A DNA stretch of 64,000 nucleotides from NCBI RefSeq assembly GCF_024400215.1, contig NZ_CP053748.1, forward strand, positions 1,922,001 through 1,986,000, given 5' to 3'. Of this stretch, positions 18,564 through 27,102 are shown one piece after another. Positions within the stretch are counted from its first letter, which is position 1, and each line of letters begins with the position of its first letter. The translations under genes were made by a program, and so were the position numbers. The notes under the pieces are model-generated. The model saw nothing but the letters and a program-made list of their open reading frames with translations, was not told the DNA's origin and made no database searches. This stretch comes from Massilia sp. erpn (GTDB taxonomy: Bacteria > Pseudomonadota > Gammaproteobacteria > Burkholderiales > Burkholderiaceae_D).

Positions 18564-18833
18564 TGGACCCTACCATGAATTTTCCGAGGGTTGAGCTTAG
18601 GCCCGCGCCGGCGCCGGGGCTAATGAAAGCTCGTGCGGCCGCCATAACCGCGCGTCATGCGCCGTCCGGTTTCAACCTGCCAGCCGTCGCGGATTGCCAA
18701 CACCGGCGGGCTTTTGCGCCGCGCCGGGCCGCCTATAACCGGCCTTCATGCGGCTTTAGCATTTTTTCATCTCTTTAAAAATCAGCGCAAATTCTCTGTC
18801 CCTATTAAACTAATAGAAATTGGAGAAAGTGTA
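18564..18833. other. Divergent promoter region between dadA-like gene and gntR
   Basis: These 270 bases contain no supported gene. The left two thirds are GC-rich. The last 80 bases turn AT-rich (TTTAAAAATC and TATTAAACTAATAG) and probably hold the gntR promoter, ending with the ribosome site GGAGAA before the ATG at 18834. Confidence 0.5.
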
Positions 18834-19565
18834 ATGAGCCAGACCAGCGTTGAATTCAAAGCGGACAGTTCGCCGCTGTATATGCAAATTGCCCGCAAAC
18901 TGAGCGACGAAGTGCGCAATGGCCGCTACCAGGTGGACCAGGCCCTGCCTTCGGAGCGCACGCTGTCCGAACAGCTCAATGTCTCGCGCGTGACGGCCCG
19001 CAAGGCCATCGACCAGCTGGTGGAACAGGGGCTGGTGGTGCGCCGCCGCGGTTCCGGCAACTATATCGCGCCGCGCATCGAACAGCCACTCTCGCATTTG
19101 ACGAGTTTTTCCGAACAGCTGCAGCAGCGCGGCTACAAGCCCGGCTCGCGCTGGCTCAAGCGCAGCGTGGTGGTGGCCAGCGCCGACGAGCAGCTCAGCC
19201 TCGCGCTTTCCCCCGGCAGCAAGGTGGCGCGCCTGGAGCGCCTGCGCCTGGCCGACGATGTGGTGATGGCGTATGAGGTCAGCGTGCTGCCCGAAGCCGT
19301 GCTGCCGCGGCCGGACGCGGTGGGCGATTCGCTGTACGAATATCTGGATTCGGTCGGCAAGCTGCCGGCGCGCGCGCTGCAGCATGTGCGCGCCATGAAC
19401 GCCTCGCCCGAGCTGGCGCGCCAGCTGGAGGTGGCGGAAGGCCGCGCCGTCCTGTTCATCACCCGTATCGCCTACCTGGAATCGGGCGAGGCGGTCGAGC
19501 TGACCCATTCCTACTGTCATAGCGACCATTATGATTTTGTGGCCGAGATGCGTCGCTCGGGCTGA
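18834..19565 (+). CDS. GntR/HutC-family transcriptional regulator
   Basis: The product is 243 residues. The N-terminal winged helix shows the GntR pattern LYMQIARKLSDEV...LPSERTLSEQLNVSRVTARKAIDQLVEQGLVVRRRGSGNY. The rest is a UTRA ligand-binding domain, identifying the HutC subfamily, which includes the GlcNAc regulators NagR/NagQ and DasR. The ATG at 18834 is supported by GGAGAA and the canonical N-terminus; the longer frame upstream is not protein-like. The next gene on the strand is murQ, so control by an amino-sugar phosphate is likely. Confidence 0.88.
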   Translation: MSQTSVEFKADSSPLYMQIARKLSDEVRNGRYQVDQALPSERTLSEQLNVSRVTARKAIDQLVEQGLVVRRRGSGNYIAPRIEQPLSHLTSFSEQLQQRGYKPGSRWLKRSVVVASADEQLSLALSPGSKVARLERLRLADDVVMAYEVSVLPEAVLPRPDAVGDSLYEYLDSVGKLPARALQHVRAMNASPELARQLEVAEGRAVLFITRIAYLESGEAVELTHSYCHSDHYDFVAEMRRSG

Positions 19566-19624
19566 AGACCGTGCATAACTTTTCGGCATGCTAATACTTC
19601 CAGCTTTCATGGGACGGCGCGCTG

Positions 19625-19655
19625 TGGTCTAGGCGGTTTGGTATTACACTGGTTT
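19625..19655 (+). promoter_or_regulatory. Candidate operator/promoter of murQ
   Basis: The 112 bases between gntR and murQ contain TGGTCTAGGCGG (19625-19636), resembling one half of the TGGTCTAGACCA-type sites of HutC-family GlcNAc regulators. An extended -10-like TGGTATTAC follows (19640 region). The match is partial, so this is a candidate only. Confidence 0.3.
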
Positions 19656-19677
19656 TCATCGTATCCCTTCCCCGCAG

Positions 19678-20565
19678 ATGACGATGCTCAAAACCGAAAC
19701 ACCCAGTCCCAGGCATACCGAGCTGGATCAGTACTCCGTGCTCGACCTGGTTTCCGCCTTTGTGGATGACCAGTTCCAGGCGGTGCAGGCCGTGCGCGAC
19801 GCCGCGCCGCGCATCGCCGCCGCCATCGCCATGGCTGTGCCGCGCATCGACGCGGGTGGACGCCTGATCTATGTCGGCGCCGGCACCTCCGGCCGGCTGG
19901 GGGTGCTGGACAGCGTCGAACTGTATCCCACTTTTTCCTGGCCCGCCGACCGCGCCCTGGCCCTGTTGGCCGGCGGCATGGGTGCCATGTTCCAGGCGGT
20001 GGAAGGCGCGGAGGATGACCGCGGGCAGGGCGGCCGCGATCTGCTGGCGCTGGCGCCCACGTCCAACGATGTGGTCTTCCTGCTGGCCGCGTCGGGCGGC
20101 ACGCCCTATGTGCTGGGCGCCCTGCACGCGGCGCGCGGCGCCGGCGCGCTCACCATCGGCATCGCCAACAACGATCATGCGCCGGTGGCGCTGCAGGCGG
20201 AAGTCGGCATCACCCTCGACACCGGCGTCGAAGTCATCTCCGGCAGCACGCGCCTGAAAGCGGGCACCTCGCAGAAAATCGTCCTCAACACCATTTCCAG
20301 CGCGCTGATGGTGCGTTTGCATAAAGTCTATGGAAACTTGATGGTAGACTTGAAGCCCACCAACGCCAAGCTGGTACGGCGCGCCGTGCGCCTGACCATG
20401 CACGCCACCGGCGCCGACGAGGCGGCGGCGCGGCGCACGCTGGAACAATGCCGCTTCCACGTGAAGGTGGCGATCGTGGCCCTGCTCAGGCAGGCCACGG
20501 TGGCGCAGGCGGAGACCCTGCTGGAACAGGCGAAAGGAAGCGTGCGCGCGGCGCTGGCCCTCTAG
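19678..20565 (+). CDS. murQ: N-acetylmuramic acid 6-phosphate etherase
   Basis: The product is 295 residues with a SIS sugar-phosphate fold. MurQ cleaves the lactyl ether of MurNAc-6-phosphate to GlcNAc-6-phosphate and D-lactate in cell-wall recycling. Visible motifs are IYVGAGTSGRLGVLDSVELYPTF, the EGAEDD segment with the catalytic Glu, LAASGGTPYVLGAL, GSTRLKAGTSQKIVLN and MVDLKPTNAKL. Length and order match the family. It is followed at 47 bases by the AmpG-like permease gene. Confidence 0.95.
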   Translation: MTMLKTETPSPRHTELDQYSVLDLVSAFVDDQFQAVQAVRDAAPRIAAAIAMAVPRIDAGGRLIYVGAGTSGRLGVLDSVELYPTFSWPADRALALLAGGMGAMFQAVEGAEDDRGQGGRDLLALAPTSNDVVFLLAASGGTPYVLGALHAARGAGALTIGIANNDHAPVALQAEVGITLDTGVEVISGSTRLKAGTSQKIVLNTISSALMVRLHKVYGNLMVDLKPTNAKLVRRAVRLTMHATGADEAAARRTLEQCRFHVKVAIVALLRQATVAQAETLLEQAKGSVRAALAL

Positions 20566-20612
20566 AGACGGGCCGCGTTCCCGCTTCCTCCCAACGGATG
20601 ACAAAGGAAGTG

Positions 20613-21881
20613 ATGGAACAAGCAGCGCAACAGCGAAACCCCTGGTGGTGGATTCCCACCCTGTATTTCGGCCAGGGCATCCCGTATGTGGTCGTGATGA
20701 CCCTGTCGGTGGTGATGTACAAGAACACCGGCATCTCGAATACCGATATCGCGCTGTACACCGGCTGGCTCTATCTGCCATGGGTGATCAAGCCCCTGTG
20801 GTCGCCCGTGGTCGAAATGTTCCGCACCAAGCGGCTGTGGATCGTCGCCCTGCAGCTGCTGATCGGCGCCTCGCTGGCGCTGGTGGCCTTCACCACCCAC
20901 CTGCCCAGCTTCTTCCAGATGAGCCTTGCCGTGCTGTGGCTGATGGCCTTCAGCTCCGCCACGCACGATATCGCGGCCGACGGCTTCTATATGCTGGCGC
21001 TGCGCAAGCCGCAGCAGGCCGCTTTCGTCGGCGTGCGCAGCACCTTCTACCGCCTGGCCATGATTGCGGGGCAGGGCGGCCTGGTGGCGCTGGCCGGGCT
21101 GTTGATCAAGCGCCTGGGCGATCCGCACGCGGCATGGTCGGTGGTGTTCTTCGTGCTGGCCGCCGTCTTTCTCGCGCTGTTCGCCTACCACCAGTGGATG
21201 CTGCCGCGTCCTCCGGCCGACCAGCCGGCGCCGGAAAGCAGCAATCTGCTGCGCGAATTCCTCCAGACCTTCGCCGCCTTCTTCCGCAAGGATGGCATCC
21301 TCGTCATCCTCGGCTTCCTGCTGCTGTTCCGCCTGGGCGAAGCCCAGCTGCTGAAAATGGCCATGCCCTTCCTGCTCGATCCCGCCCGCGTCGGCGGCCT
21401 TGGCCTGAGCAATGAGGCGGTCGGACTGGCCTACGGCACCATCGGCGTGGTCGCGCTGACCCTGGGCGGGCTGCTGGGCGGCGTCACCATCGCCCGCTTC
21501 GGCCTGAAACGCTGCCTGTGGCCCATGGCCTTCGCCGTGCACGTGCCGGACCTGGTCTTCGTCTACCTGTCCAGCGCCCTGCCCGACAATCTGCTGCTGA
21601 TCTCCGCCACCATCGCCGCCGAGCAGTTCGGCTACGGCTTCGGCTTCACCTCCTACATGATGTATATGATCATGGTGGCCGACGGCGAACACAAGACCGC
21701 GCACTACGCCATCTGCACCGGCTTCATGGCGCTGGGCATGATGTTGCCGCAAATGGCCAGCGGCTGGATCCAGAATATGCTGGGCTACCAGTACTTCTTC
21801 ATCTGGGTCTGCTTCGCCACCGTGCCCGCCTTCATCATGACGGCCCTGGTCAAAATCGACCCCGCATTCGGACGCGAATAG
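20613..21881 (+). CDS. AmpG-like MFS permease (muropeptide importer)
   Basis: The product is 422 residues with about 12 predicted hydrophobic helices of the major facilitator superfamily. The segments PTLYFGQGIPYVVVMTLS and SSATHDIAADGFYMLAL resemble AmpG, which imports GlcNAc-anhydroMurNAc peptides. The ATG at 20613 is preferred because AAAGGAAG precedes it at good spacing; an in-frame ATG at 20598 is less well placed. Sandwiched between murQ and a peptidoglycan glycosidase-like lipoprotein gene, it most likely brings in cell-wall fragments. Exact substrates are inferred. Confidence 0.8.
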   Translation: MEQAAQQRNPWWWIPTLYFGQGIPYVVVMTLSVVMYKNTGISNTDIALYTGWLYLPWVIKPLWSPVVEMFRTKRLWIVALQLLIGASLALVAFTTHLPSFFQMSLAVLWLMAFSSATHDIAADGFYMLALRKPQQAAFVGVRSTFYRLAMIAGQGGLVALAGLLIKRLGDPHAAWSVVFFVLAAVFLALFAYHQWMLPRPPADQPAPESSNLLREFLQTFAAFFRKDGILVILGFLLLFRLGEAQLLKMAMPFLLDPARVGGLGLSNEAVGLAYGTIGVVALTLGGLLGGVTIARFGLKRCLWPMAFAVHVPDLVFVYLSSALPDNLLLISATIAAEQFGYGFGFTSYMMYMIMVADGEHKTAHYAICTGFMALGMMLPQMASGWIQNMLGYQYFFIWVCFATVPAFIMTALVKIDPAFGRE

Positions 21882-21930
21882 CGCGGCCCAGCGATTACAA
21901 TAATGGGCTTCAAAGAATCGGGGGAATGTT

Positions 21931-23574
21931 GTGGGTTTCAATGCAAAAAAGCGGCTTAGCCTGAGCGCTGGCGCGGCCGGCGTGCTGGCCGCCTTGCTCG
22001 CGGCCTGTTCCAGCACGCCGATGGCCGACCGTACGGGCGCGCCGTCCACGCCGGGCGGGCCTGTGCCGCAGCCAACAACGCCCCAGCCGCCGCGTTTCAC
22101 CGGCGAGCAGCCGCCGCCCGCGCCGCGCGAATTCCGCGCGGTCTGGGTCTCCACCGTCGCCAATATCGACTGGCCCAGCCGCAGCAATCTGAGCGCGGCC
22201 AAACAGCAGGCCGAAGCCCTGGCCATCCTCGACCGCGCCAAGGCCATCAACCTGAACGCCATCGTGCTGCAGGTGCGCCCCAGCGCCGACGCGATTTATC
22301 CCTCCAAGCTGGAACCCTGGTCGGAATACCTGACCGGCCTGCAGGGCAAGGAACCGCAGCCCGCCTACGACCCGCTGCAATTCTGGATCGCCGAAGCGCA
22401 TGCGCGCGGCCTCGAACTGCACGCCTGGTTCAATCCCTACCGCGTGCGCAATGCCGGCGCGCGCTCGCCGCTGGCGCGCGAACACATCGCCAACAGCAAG
22501 CCGCAGATTGTCAAACAATACGGCAAGTACCTATGGATGGACCCGGGCGAGCCGGCTGCCGCCCAACATACCCTGGACGTGATCCTGGACGTGGTGCGCC
22601 GCTACGACATCGACGGCGTCCATATCGACGACTACTTCTATCCCTACCCGGTTGAAGCCAGCAGCGCGAATGGCGCCGAAGCCGCCGCGCTGGATGCCGT
22701 CCCGTCCAATGGCCAGCGCGCCGAACTCGAATTCCCCGACCAGGCCTCATGGCAGCGCTATGTGCAGGGCGGCGGACAGCTCGACCGCGCCTCCTGGCGG
22801 CGGCAGAACGTCAACCAGATGATCGAAGCGATATACACCGGCGTGCATAAGGAAAAGTCCTGGGTACGTTTCGGCATCAGCCCCTTCGGCATTGGCCGCC
22901 CGGACCGCCGCCCGCCCGGCATCGTCGGCTTCAGCCAGTACGACAAGCTGTACGCCGATGCCGAGCTGTGGCTGCAAAACGGCTGGCTCGATTACTTCGC
23001 GCCCCAGCTCTACTGGCCGATCGCGCAAGCGCCGCAAGCCTTCCCCGTGCTGCTCGACTACTGGCAAGCGCAAAACCGGCGCGGCCGCCACTTGTGGCCA
23101 GGCCTGTACACCAGCCGCATCGACGACAGCGCCCGCTCGTTCACGCCCGAAGAAATCGTCCAGCAGATCGACGTCACGCGCAGCCGCGCCGGCGTCGCAG
23201 GCCACATCCACTTCAGCATGGCCCCGCTGATGCAGAACCGCAAAGGCATCTACGAGCGCCTGCGCAGCAGCTACCAGAGCGCCGCGCTGATCCCTGCTAC
23301 TCCCTGGCTCGGTGCCGCCGCCCCTGCCGTCCCGGCAGTGAACGCCCGCCGCACCGGCAACGGCCTGTCGCTGAAGCTGGGCGCCGATAAAAATGTCATC
23401 CAATACGCCATCTGGGCCAAATACGGCGACGAATGGCGCTTCACCACCGCCCCCGCCGCCCTGACCGAAATCCTGCTGCCCGACGCCGCCGGCGCCCCCG
23501 TCAGCGCGGTCGTCGTCACCGCCGTCGACCGCCTCGGCAACGAAAGCCCCCGCATCAGCGCCCCCACCCTTTGA
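21931..23574 (+). CDS. GHL10 (DUF187) family lipoprotein, DigH-like
   Basis: The product is 547 residues from a GTG start. The lipobox is LAAC in ALLAACSSTP, so it is a predicted lipoprotein. A proline-rich linker leads to a glycosyl-hydrolase-like TIM barrel (about residues 65-400) with FRAVWVSTVANIDWPS, LHAWFNPYRV, DGVHIDDYFYPYP and DYFAPQLYWP, all typical of the GHL10 family. E. coli DigH of this family cuts denuded peptidoglycan glycan at the septum. The C-terminal 90 residues look like a small beta-rich domain. The genomic setting fits a peptidoglycan substrate. Confidence 0.82.
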   Translation: MGFNAKKRLSLSAGAAGVLAALLAACSSTPMADRTGAPSTPGGPVPQPTTPQPPRFTGEQPPPAPREFRAVWVSTVANIDWPSRSNLSAAKQQAEALAILDRAKAINLNAIVLQVRPSADAIYPSKLEPWSEYLTGLQGKEPQPAYDPLQFWIAEAHARGLELHAWFNPYRVRNAGARSPLAREHIANSKPQIVKQYGKYLWMDPGEPAAAQHTLDVILDVVRRYDIDGVHIDDYFYPYPVEASSANGAEAAALDAVPSNGQRAELEFPDQASWQRYVQGGGQLDRASWRRQNVNQMIEAIYTGVHKEKSWVRFGISPFGIGRPDRRPPGIVGFSQYDKLYADAELWLQNGWLDYFAPQLYWPIAQAPQAFPVLLDYWQAQNRRGRHLWPGLYTSRIDDSARSFTPEEIVQQIDVTRSRAGVAGHIHFSMAPLMQNRKGIYERLRSSYQSAALIPATPWLGAAAPAVPAVNARRTGNGLSLKLGADKNVIQYAIWAKYGDEWRFTTAPAALTEILLPDAAGAPVSAVVVTAVDRLGNESPRISAPTL

Positions 23575-23585
23575 TTTTCCTCAAT

Positions 23586-23710
23586 AAATGTCCACCCTGG
23601 TGTCAGGCGGGGCCGCCGAGGCACCAGCACCGGACATTCTTTGATCTGGATCAGTAAATGTCCGACCGTGGTGCCTCGGCGGCCCCGCCTGACACCAGGG
23701 TGGGACATTT
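23586..23710. repeat. REP-like palindromic element, family B, copy 1 (very long arms)
   Basis: Arms of about 53 bases (23586-23638 and 23657-23710) are inverted copies with only a few mismatches around an 18-base loop containing TTGATCTGGATCA. The core is CACCCTGGTGTCAGGCGGGG. It lies between the DigH-like gene and the kinase gene. Family B also has a copy at 48082-48188. Such a stem would strongly affect transcription or RNA stability between its neighbours. Confidence 0.88.
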
Positions 23711-23807
23711 GTTGAGATAGATCAAAGAGGGTATAACTGGTGGGTATGGGGGAATTGCAAGGTTTCATGGTGAAATGCTGGCTGATTCGCTTTACACTCG
23801 TCGCATT

Positions 23808-24725
23808 ATGTTGAATTTCGCTTCTGATGGCGTGCTGGGCCTGGGTATCGATGCCGGCGGCACGCAAACTCGTTGGGCATTGGCCGATCCGGCCGGCGCG
23901 GTGGTGGCCGAGGGCCGGGTTGAGGGGCTGTCGGCACTGCAGCTGTCTAGCGCGGCGGGCAGGGAATCGGTGCGCGCGGCCTTTGCGGCACTGGCGGCGG
24001 AGGTGCTGGCGGTAGGCCGTCCGGGCCGGGTCTGCGCCGGGCTGACCGGCTTTGGCGGCGATAGCCATCTGCCGGCCGGCTGGCTGGCTGATTTGCTGGC
24101 GCTGTCGGCGGAATCGGTTAGTCTATGTAATGATATCGAGATCGCCTACCTGGATTGTTTCGAGCCGGGCCAGGGCTATCTGGTGTATGCGGGTACCGGT
24201 TCGATCGCGGCTTTCATCGATGAAGCGGGCGCCTTCCACCGGGCCGGCGGCCGTGGCGTGGTGCTCGACGATGGCGGCGGCGGTTTCTGGATCGCGCGCG
24301 AGGCCATGCGCCGCATCTGGCGCCGCGAGGATGAGCAGCCCGGCGCCTGGCAGGATTCGCCGCTGGCGCAAGCCATGTTCCGCCACGTGGGCGGCAGCGA
24401 CTGGACTTTCTCGCGCCAGTTCATTTATGGCCTGGAGCGCGGCGAGGTGGGCAAGCTGGCCTTGGCCGTCGCCGCCAGCGCGGATGCCGATGCCGCCGCG
24501 CGCAATATCCTGCAGCAGGCGGGCCGCGAACTGGCGCGTCTGGCACTGGCTCTGGTGGCGCGTTTTGGCGAGCGTCCCGTGCTGCTGTCGGGACGCGCGT
24601 CCGAGCTGCATCCGCTGATCGCCGAATCGATGCGCGCTGCCATGCCTGAAGATCAGGCTTTCGAACACCGCCCGGTGCGGCCGCACGTCGCCGCCGCCCG
24701 CATGGCCGCAAGGCCCAGGAATTGA
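23808..24725 (+). CDS. BadF/BadG/BcrA/BcrD-type ATPase, N-acetylglucosamine/MurNAc kinase-like
   Basis: The product is about 305 residues of the ASKHA sugar-kinase fold. The phosphate-1 loop GLGIDAGGTQTRWAL, the catalytic-region CNDIEIAYLDCF, the phosphate-2 loop VYAGTGSIA and GRGVVLDDGGGGFWIA are visible. Relatives such as MurK phosphorylate MurNAc and GlcNAc at O-6. With murQ and a permease upstream, making MurNAc-6-phosphate for MurQ is the likely role. The ATG at 23808 directly precedes the conserved domain; an ATG at 23775 would add 11 residues. Confidence 0.8.
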   Translation: MLNFASDGVLGLGIDAGGTQTRWALADPAGAVVAEGRVEGLSALQLSSAAGRESVRAAFAALAAEVLAVGRPGRVCAGLTGFGGDSHLPAGWLADLLALSAESVSLCNDIEIAYLDCFEPGQGYLVYAGTGSIAAFIDEAGAFHRAGGRGVVLDDGGGGFWIAREAMRRIWRREDEQPGAWQDSPLAQAMFRHVGGSDWTFSRQFIYGLERGEVGKLALAVAASADADAAARNILQQAGRELARLALALVARFGERPVLLSGRASELHPLIAESMRAAMPEDQAFEHRPVRPHVAAARMAARPRN

Positions 24726-24742
24726 AGAACAAGGATTATTGA

Positions 24743-25579
24743 ATGAAGAAACTGCTGCTGATTCTCTTGATGGCCGTCCTTTCCGGCTGCGCCACCCAGG
24801 TTCCCCGCATCGATAACAGCTACACCGCGCGCGGCCAGTCCAGCCGCGTCAAGTTCATCGTGCTGCATTACACGGTGGCCGATACGCCGCGCTCCATCAA
24901 GATTCTGACGGAGCAGGAGGTCAGCGCCCACTATCTGCTGACCGATACCGATCAACCGGTACTCTACGGGCTGGTGGATGAGTCGCGCCAGGCCTGGCAT
25001 GCCGGCAACAGCAGCTGGAAGGCGTTTACCCAGCTGAATACCAGCTCGGTCGGCATCGAGATCGTCAACGCCGGCTTCAAGGATACGCCGGAGGGCCGCG
25101 TATGGTATCCCTTCAAGCAGGCCCAGATCGACCAGCTGATTCCTCTGCTCAAGCAGATCGTGGCGCGCCACCAGGTGCGTCCCGACTTCATCCTCGGCCA
25201 TAACGAGATCGCGCCCCAGCGCAAGCAGGATCCTGGTCCGCTCTTCCCCTGGAAGCAGCTGGCCGACGCTGGCCTGATTACCTGGCCGGATGCGAACCAG
25301 GTGGCCCAGCGCCGCGCCGTCTTCGAGCAGCTGCCTCCGGAAATCTCCTGGTATCAGAAGAAGCTGGCCGAACATGGCTACGCCACGCCGCAAACCGGCG
25401 TGCTCGATGAGGCCACGCGCAATGTGCTGGGCGTGTTCCAGTCCAAATACCGTCAGAGCAAATTCGATGGCGTACCCGATGCGGAAACCGCTGCCATCCT
25501 CGATACGCTGACGGCGACCGCCGCTGCCGCCGCGCCGAATCCGCCTCCCGCCGCCCCGGTCGCGGCTGGCGTACAGTAA
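24743..25579 (+). CDS. amiD: N-acetylmuramoyl-L-alanine amidase, AmiD-like lipoprotein
   Basis: The product is 278 residues. A short signal ends in the lipobox LSGC (Cys16). The amidase_2 domain carries the zinc ligands His42 (VLHYTV), His153 (ILGHNEIAP) and Asp163 (KQDPG), with Glu106 in VGIEIVN. The C-terminal 80 residues resemble a peptidoglycan-binding helical domain (LDEATRNVLGVFQSKYRQ), followed by an Ala/Pro tail. AmiD is an outer-membrane amidase cutting MurNAc-L-Ala bonds. It begins 17 bases after the kinase stop, so they share a transcript. Confidence 0.92.
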   Translation: MKKLLLILLMAVLSGCATQVPRIDNSYTARGQSSRVKFIVLHYTVADTPRSIKILTEQEVSAHYLLTDTDQPVLYGLVDESRQAWHAGNSSWKAFTQLNTSSVGIEIVNAGFKDTPEGRVWYPFKQAQIDQLIPLLKQIVARHQVRPDFILGHNEIAPQRKQDPGPLFPWKQLADAGLITWPDANQVAQRRAVFEQLPPEISWYQKKLAEHGYATPQTGVLDEATRNVLGVFQSKYRQSKFDGVPDAETAAILDTLTATAAAAAPNPPPAAPVAAGVQ

Positions 25580-25589
25580 GGAAGCCGGC

Positions 25590-26495
25590 ATGCGTCTGCG
25601 TCACATCGAAGTTTTCCACGCCATCATGCAGGTCGGGACCATCAGTGGCGCGGCGCAAGTGCTGCATATCTCGCAGCCGGCCGTGACCAAGGTCTTGCAG
25701 CACTGCGAGCTGCAACTGGGCATGCCGTTGTTCGAGCGCGTGCGCGGCAAGCTCTATCCCAAGCCGGAAGCGCACCGCCTGTTCGCCGAAACCGAAAAAC
25801 TGCACCGCGACCTGCAGGGCATACGCCGCCTGGCCGCCAGCCTGAAAGGGCATGCGGTGGAAACCGTGCGCCTGGTGTCCACGCCGACCGTGGCCCTGAG
25901 CGTGCTGCCGCAGGCGATGAGCGAGTGGCGCAAGGATTTCCCCGGCACGCGCTGCGAGCTGGCCAGCCACCACACCAGCGAAATCGTCAACGCCCTGCGC
26001 CTGGGCGAGGCCGATCTGGCGCTGTCGCTGCAAGACCCGCGCCATCCCGGCATCGTTGCCGAGCCGCTGGCGCAAGGCTTGATGACGGTGATCGCTCCCG
26101 CCGGCACCTGGGATGAATCGGAATTGAATACGCCGCTGTCGGCCGCCGGCCTGCAGGGCGAATTGATCGGCTATGCCGACAACGATCCGCTGGGCGAGAT
26201 GGTGGTGGCGGCCTGCGAGGCGCAAGGCATCCAGCCCGTGTTCCGCACCGTGGTGCAGACTTACCAGATTGCGCGCACGCTGGTGGAGGCGGGCGCCGGC
26301 ATGGCGGTGGTCGATCCGTTTACCGCCGCTTCGGCTTCGGCGGTGCGCGTGCAGCGCCGTCCGTGGGCGCCGGCCATTCCGATTCAGCTGTATCTGCTGA
26401 CGGCCGGCCATTCGCCGCTGTCGCACGGCTGCCGCCAACTGGCCGACAGCATCGCCGCTTCGGCGCGCGCCTGTCTGTTCCGGGGCCTGGAATGA
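25590..26495 (+). CDS. LysR-family transcriptional regulator
   Basis: The product is 301 residues. The N-terminal helix-turn-helix is standard (MRLRHIEVFHAIMQVGTIS, AAQVLHISQPAVTKVLQHCE). The rest is a periplasmic-binding-protein-type effector domain with TPTVALSVLPQA. It starts 10 bases after the amidase gene and overlaps the dipeptidase start by 4 bases (ATGA), which is unusual because LysR genes are mostly divergent from their targets. It may regulate its own cluster; the ligand is unknown. Confidence 0.9.
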   Translation: MRLRHIEVFHAIMQVGTISGAAQVLHISQPAVTKVLQHCELQLGMPLFERVRGKLYPKPEAHRLFAETEKLHRDLQGIRRLAASLKGHAVETVRLVSTPTVALSVLPQAMSEWRKDFPGTRCELASHHTSEIVNALRLGEADLALSLQDPRHPGIVAEPLAQGLMTVIAPAGTWDESELNTPLSAAGLQGELIGYADNDPLGEMVVAACEAQGIQPVFRTVVQTYQIARTLVEAGAGMAVVDPFTAASASAVRVQRRPWAPAIPIQLYLLTAGHSPLSHGCRQLADSIAASARACLFRGLE

Positions 26496-27100
26496 AAACC
26501 CTGCCCAGCGAGCAGATTGCCTCCGATCCGGCTTACCGGCATCTGAGCAGCATCGCGGGCATCGGCATCGATCTGCGCTACGCCACGCCGGACAATTTCG
26601 TCGGCCGCGATCTGTACACGCCGCTGGACTGCGCCTGGCTGCACCGCGATGCCGCCGCCGCGCTGGAAAGTGCCGTCGCCTGGCTGGCGGCGCAGCGCCC
26701 CGGCTATCGCCTGCTGGTGCTGGACGCCTTGCGTCCGCAGCGCGTGCAGGAGCAGCTGTGGCAAGCCTTGCAGGGCACGGAGCTGCTGGGCTATATCGCC
26801 GAACCGTCGCGCGGCTCCATCCATTCTTTCGGCATGGCGGTGGACATCACCATCGTCGATGAGCAGGGCCGCGAACTGGATATGGGCACCGGCTTCGACG
26901 ATCTGAGTGAACTATCCCATCCCGCGCTGGAGGACGAACTGCTGGCGCGCAGCGCCATCCGTTCCGAGCACGTCGCCAATCGCCAGCTGCTGCGCGACGC
27001 CATGTTCCAGGCGGGCTGGCATGGCATCAAGAGCGAGTGGTGGCACTTCGACTGCGGCGACCGCGTGCAGGTGCGCGCCACCTATACCCGCGTTCTTTGA
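26492..27100 (+). CDS. ddpX: D-alanyl-D-alanine dipeptidase (VanX/DdpX family)
   Basis: The product is 202 residues and appears cytoplasmic, with no signal peptide. The zinc ligands His111 and Asp118 (SIHSFGMAVDIT), catalytic Glu182 and zinc ligand His185 (SEWWHF), and the stabilising Arg81 (DALRPQ) are present. These enzymes split D-Ala-D-Ala. Away from vancomycin-resistance genes they are thought to recover D-alanine from cell-wall peptides, as with E. coli DdpX. Its start overlaps the LysR stop. It converges with dacB, leaving two bases between stops. Confidence 0.93.
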   Translation: MKTLPSEQIASDPAYRHLSSIAGIGIDLRYATPDNFVGRDLYTPLDCAWLHRDAAAALESAVAWLAAQRPGYRLLVLDALRPQRVQEQLWQALQGTELLGYIAEPSRGSIHSFGMAVDITIVDEQGRELDMGTGFDDLSELSHPALEDELLARSAIRSEHVANRQLLRDAMFQAGWHGIKSEWWHFDCGDRVQVRATYTRVL

Positions 27101-27102
27101 TT

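Noticed and set aside
20562..22262. 566-codon open frame on the minus strand
   Set aside because: Shadow of the AmpG-like and DigH-like genes; His/Gln-rich product without domains.
23586..23710. Repeats considered as a CRISPR fragment
   Set aside because: There are only two arms in inverted orientation, no regular spacers and no cas genes in the window.
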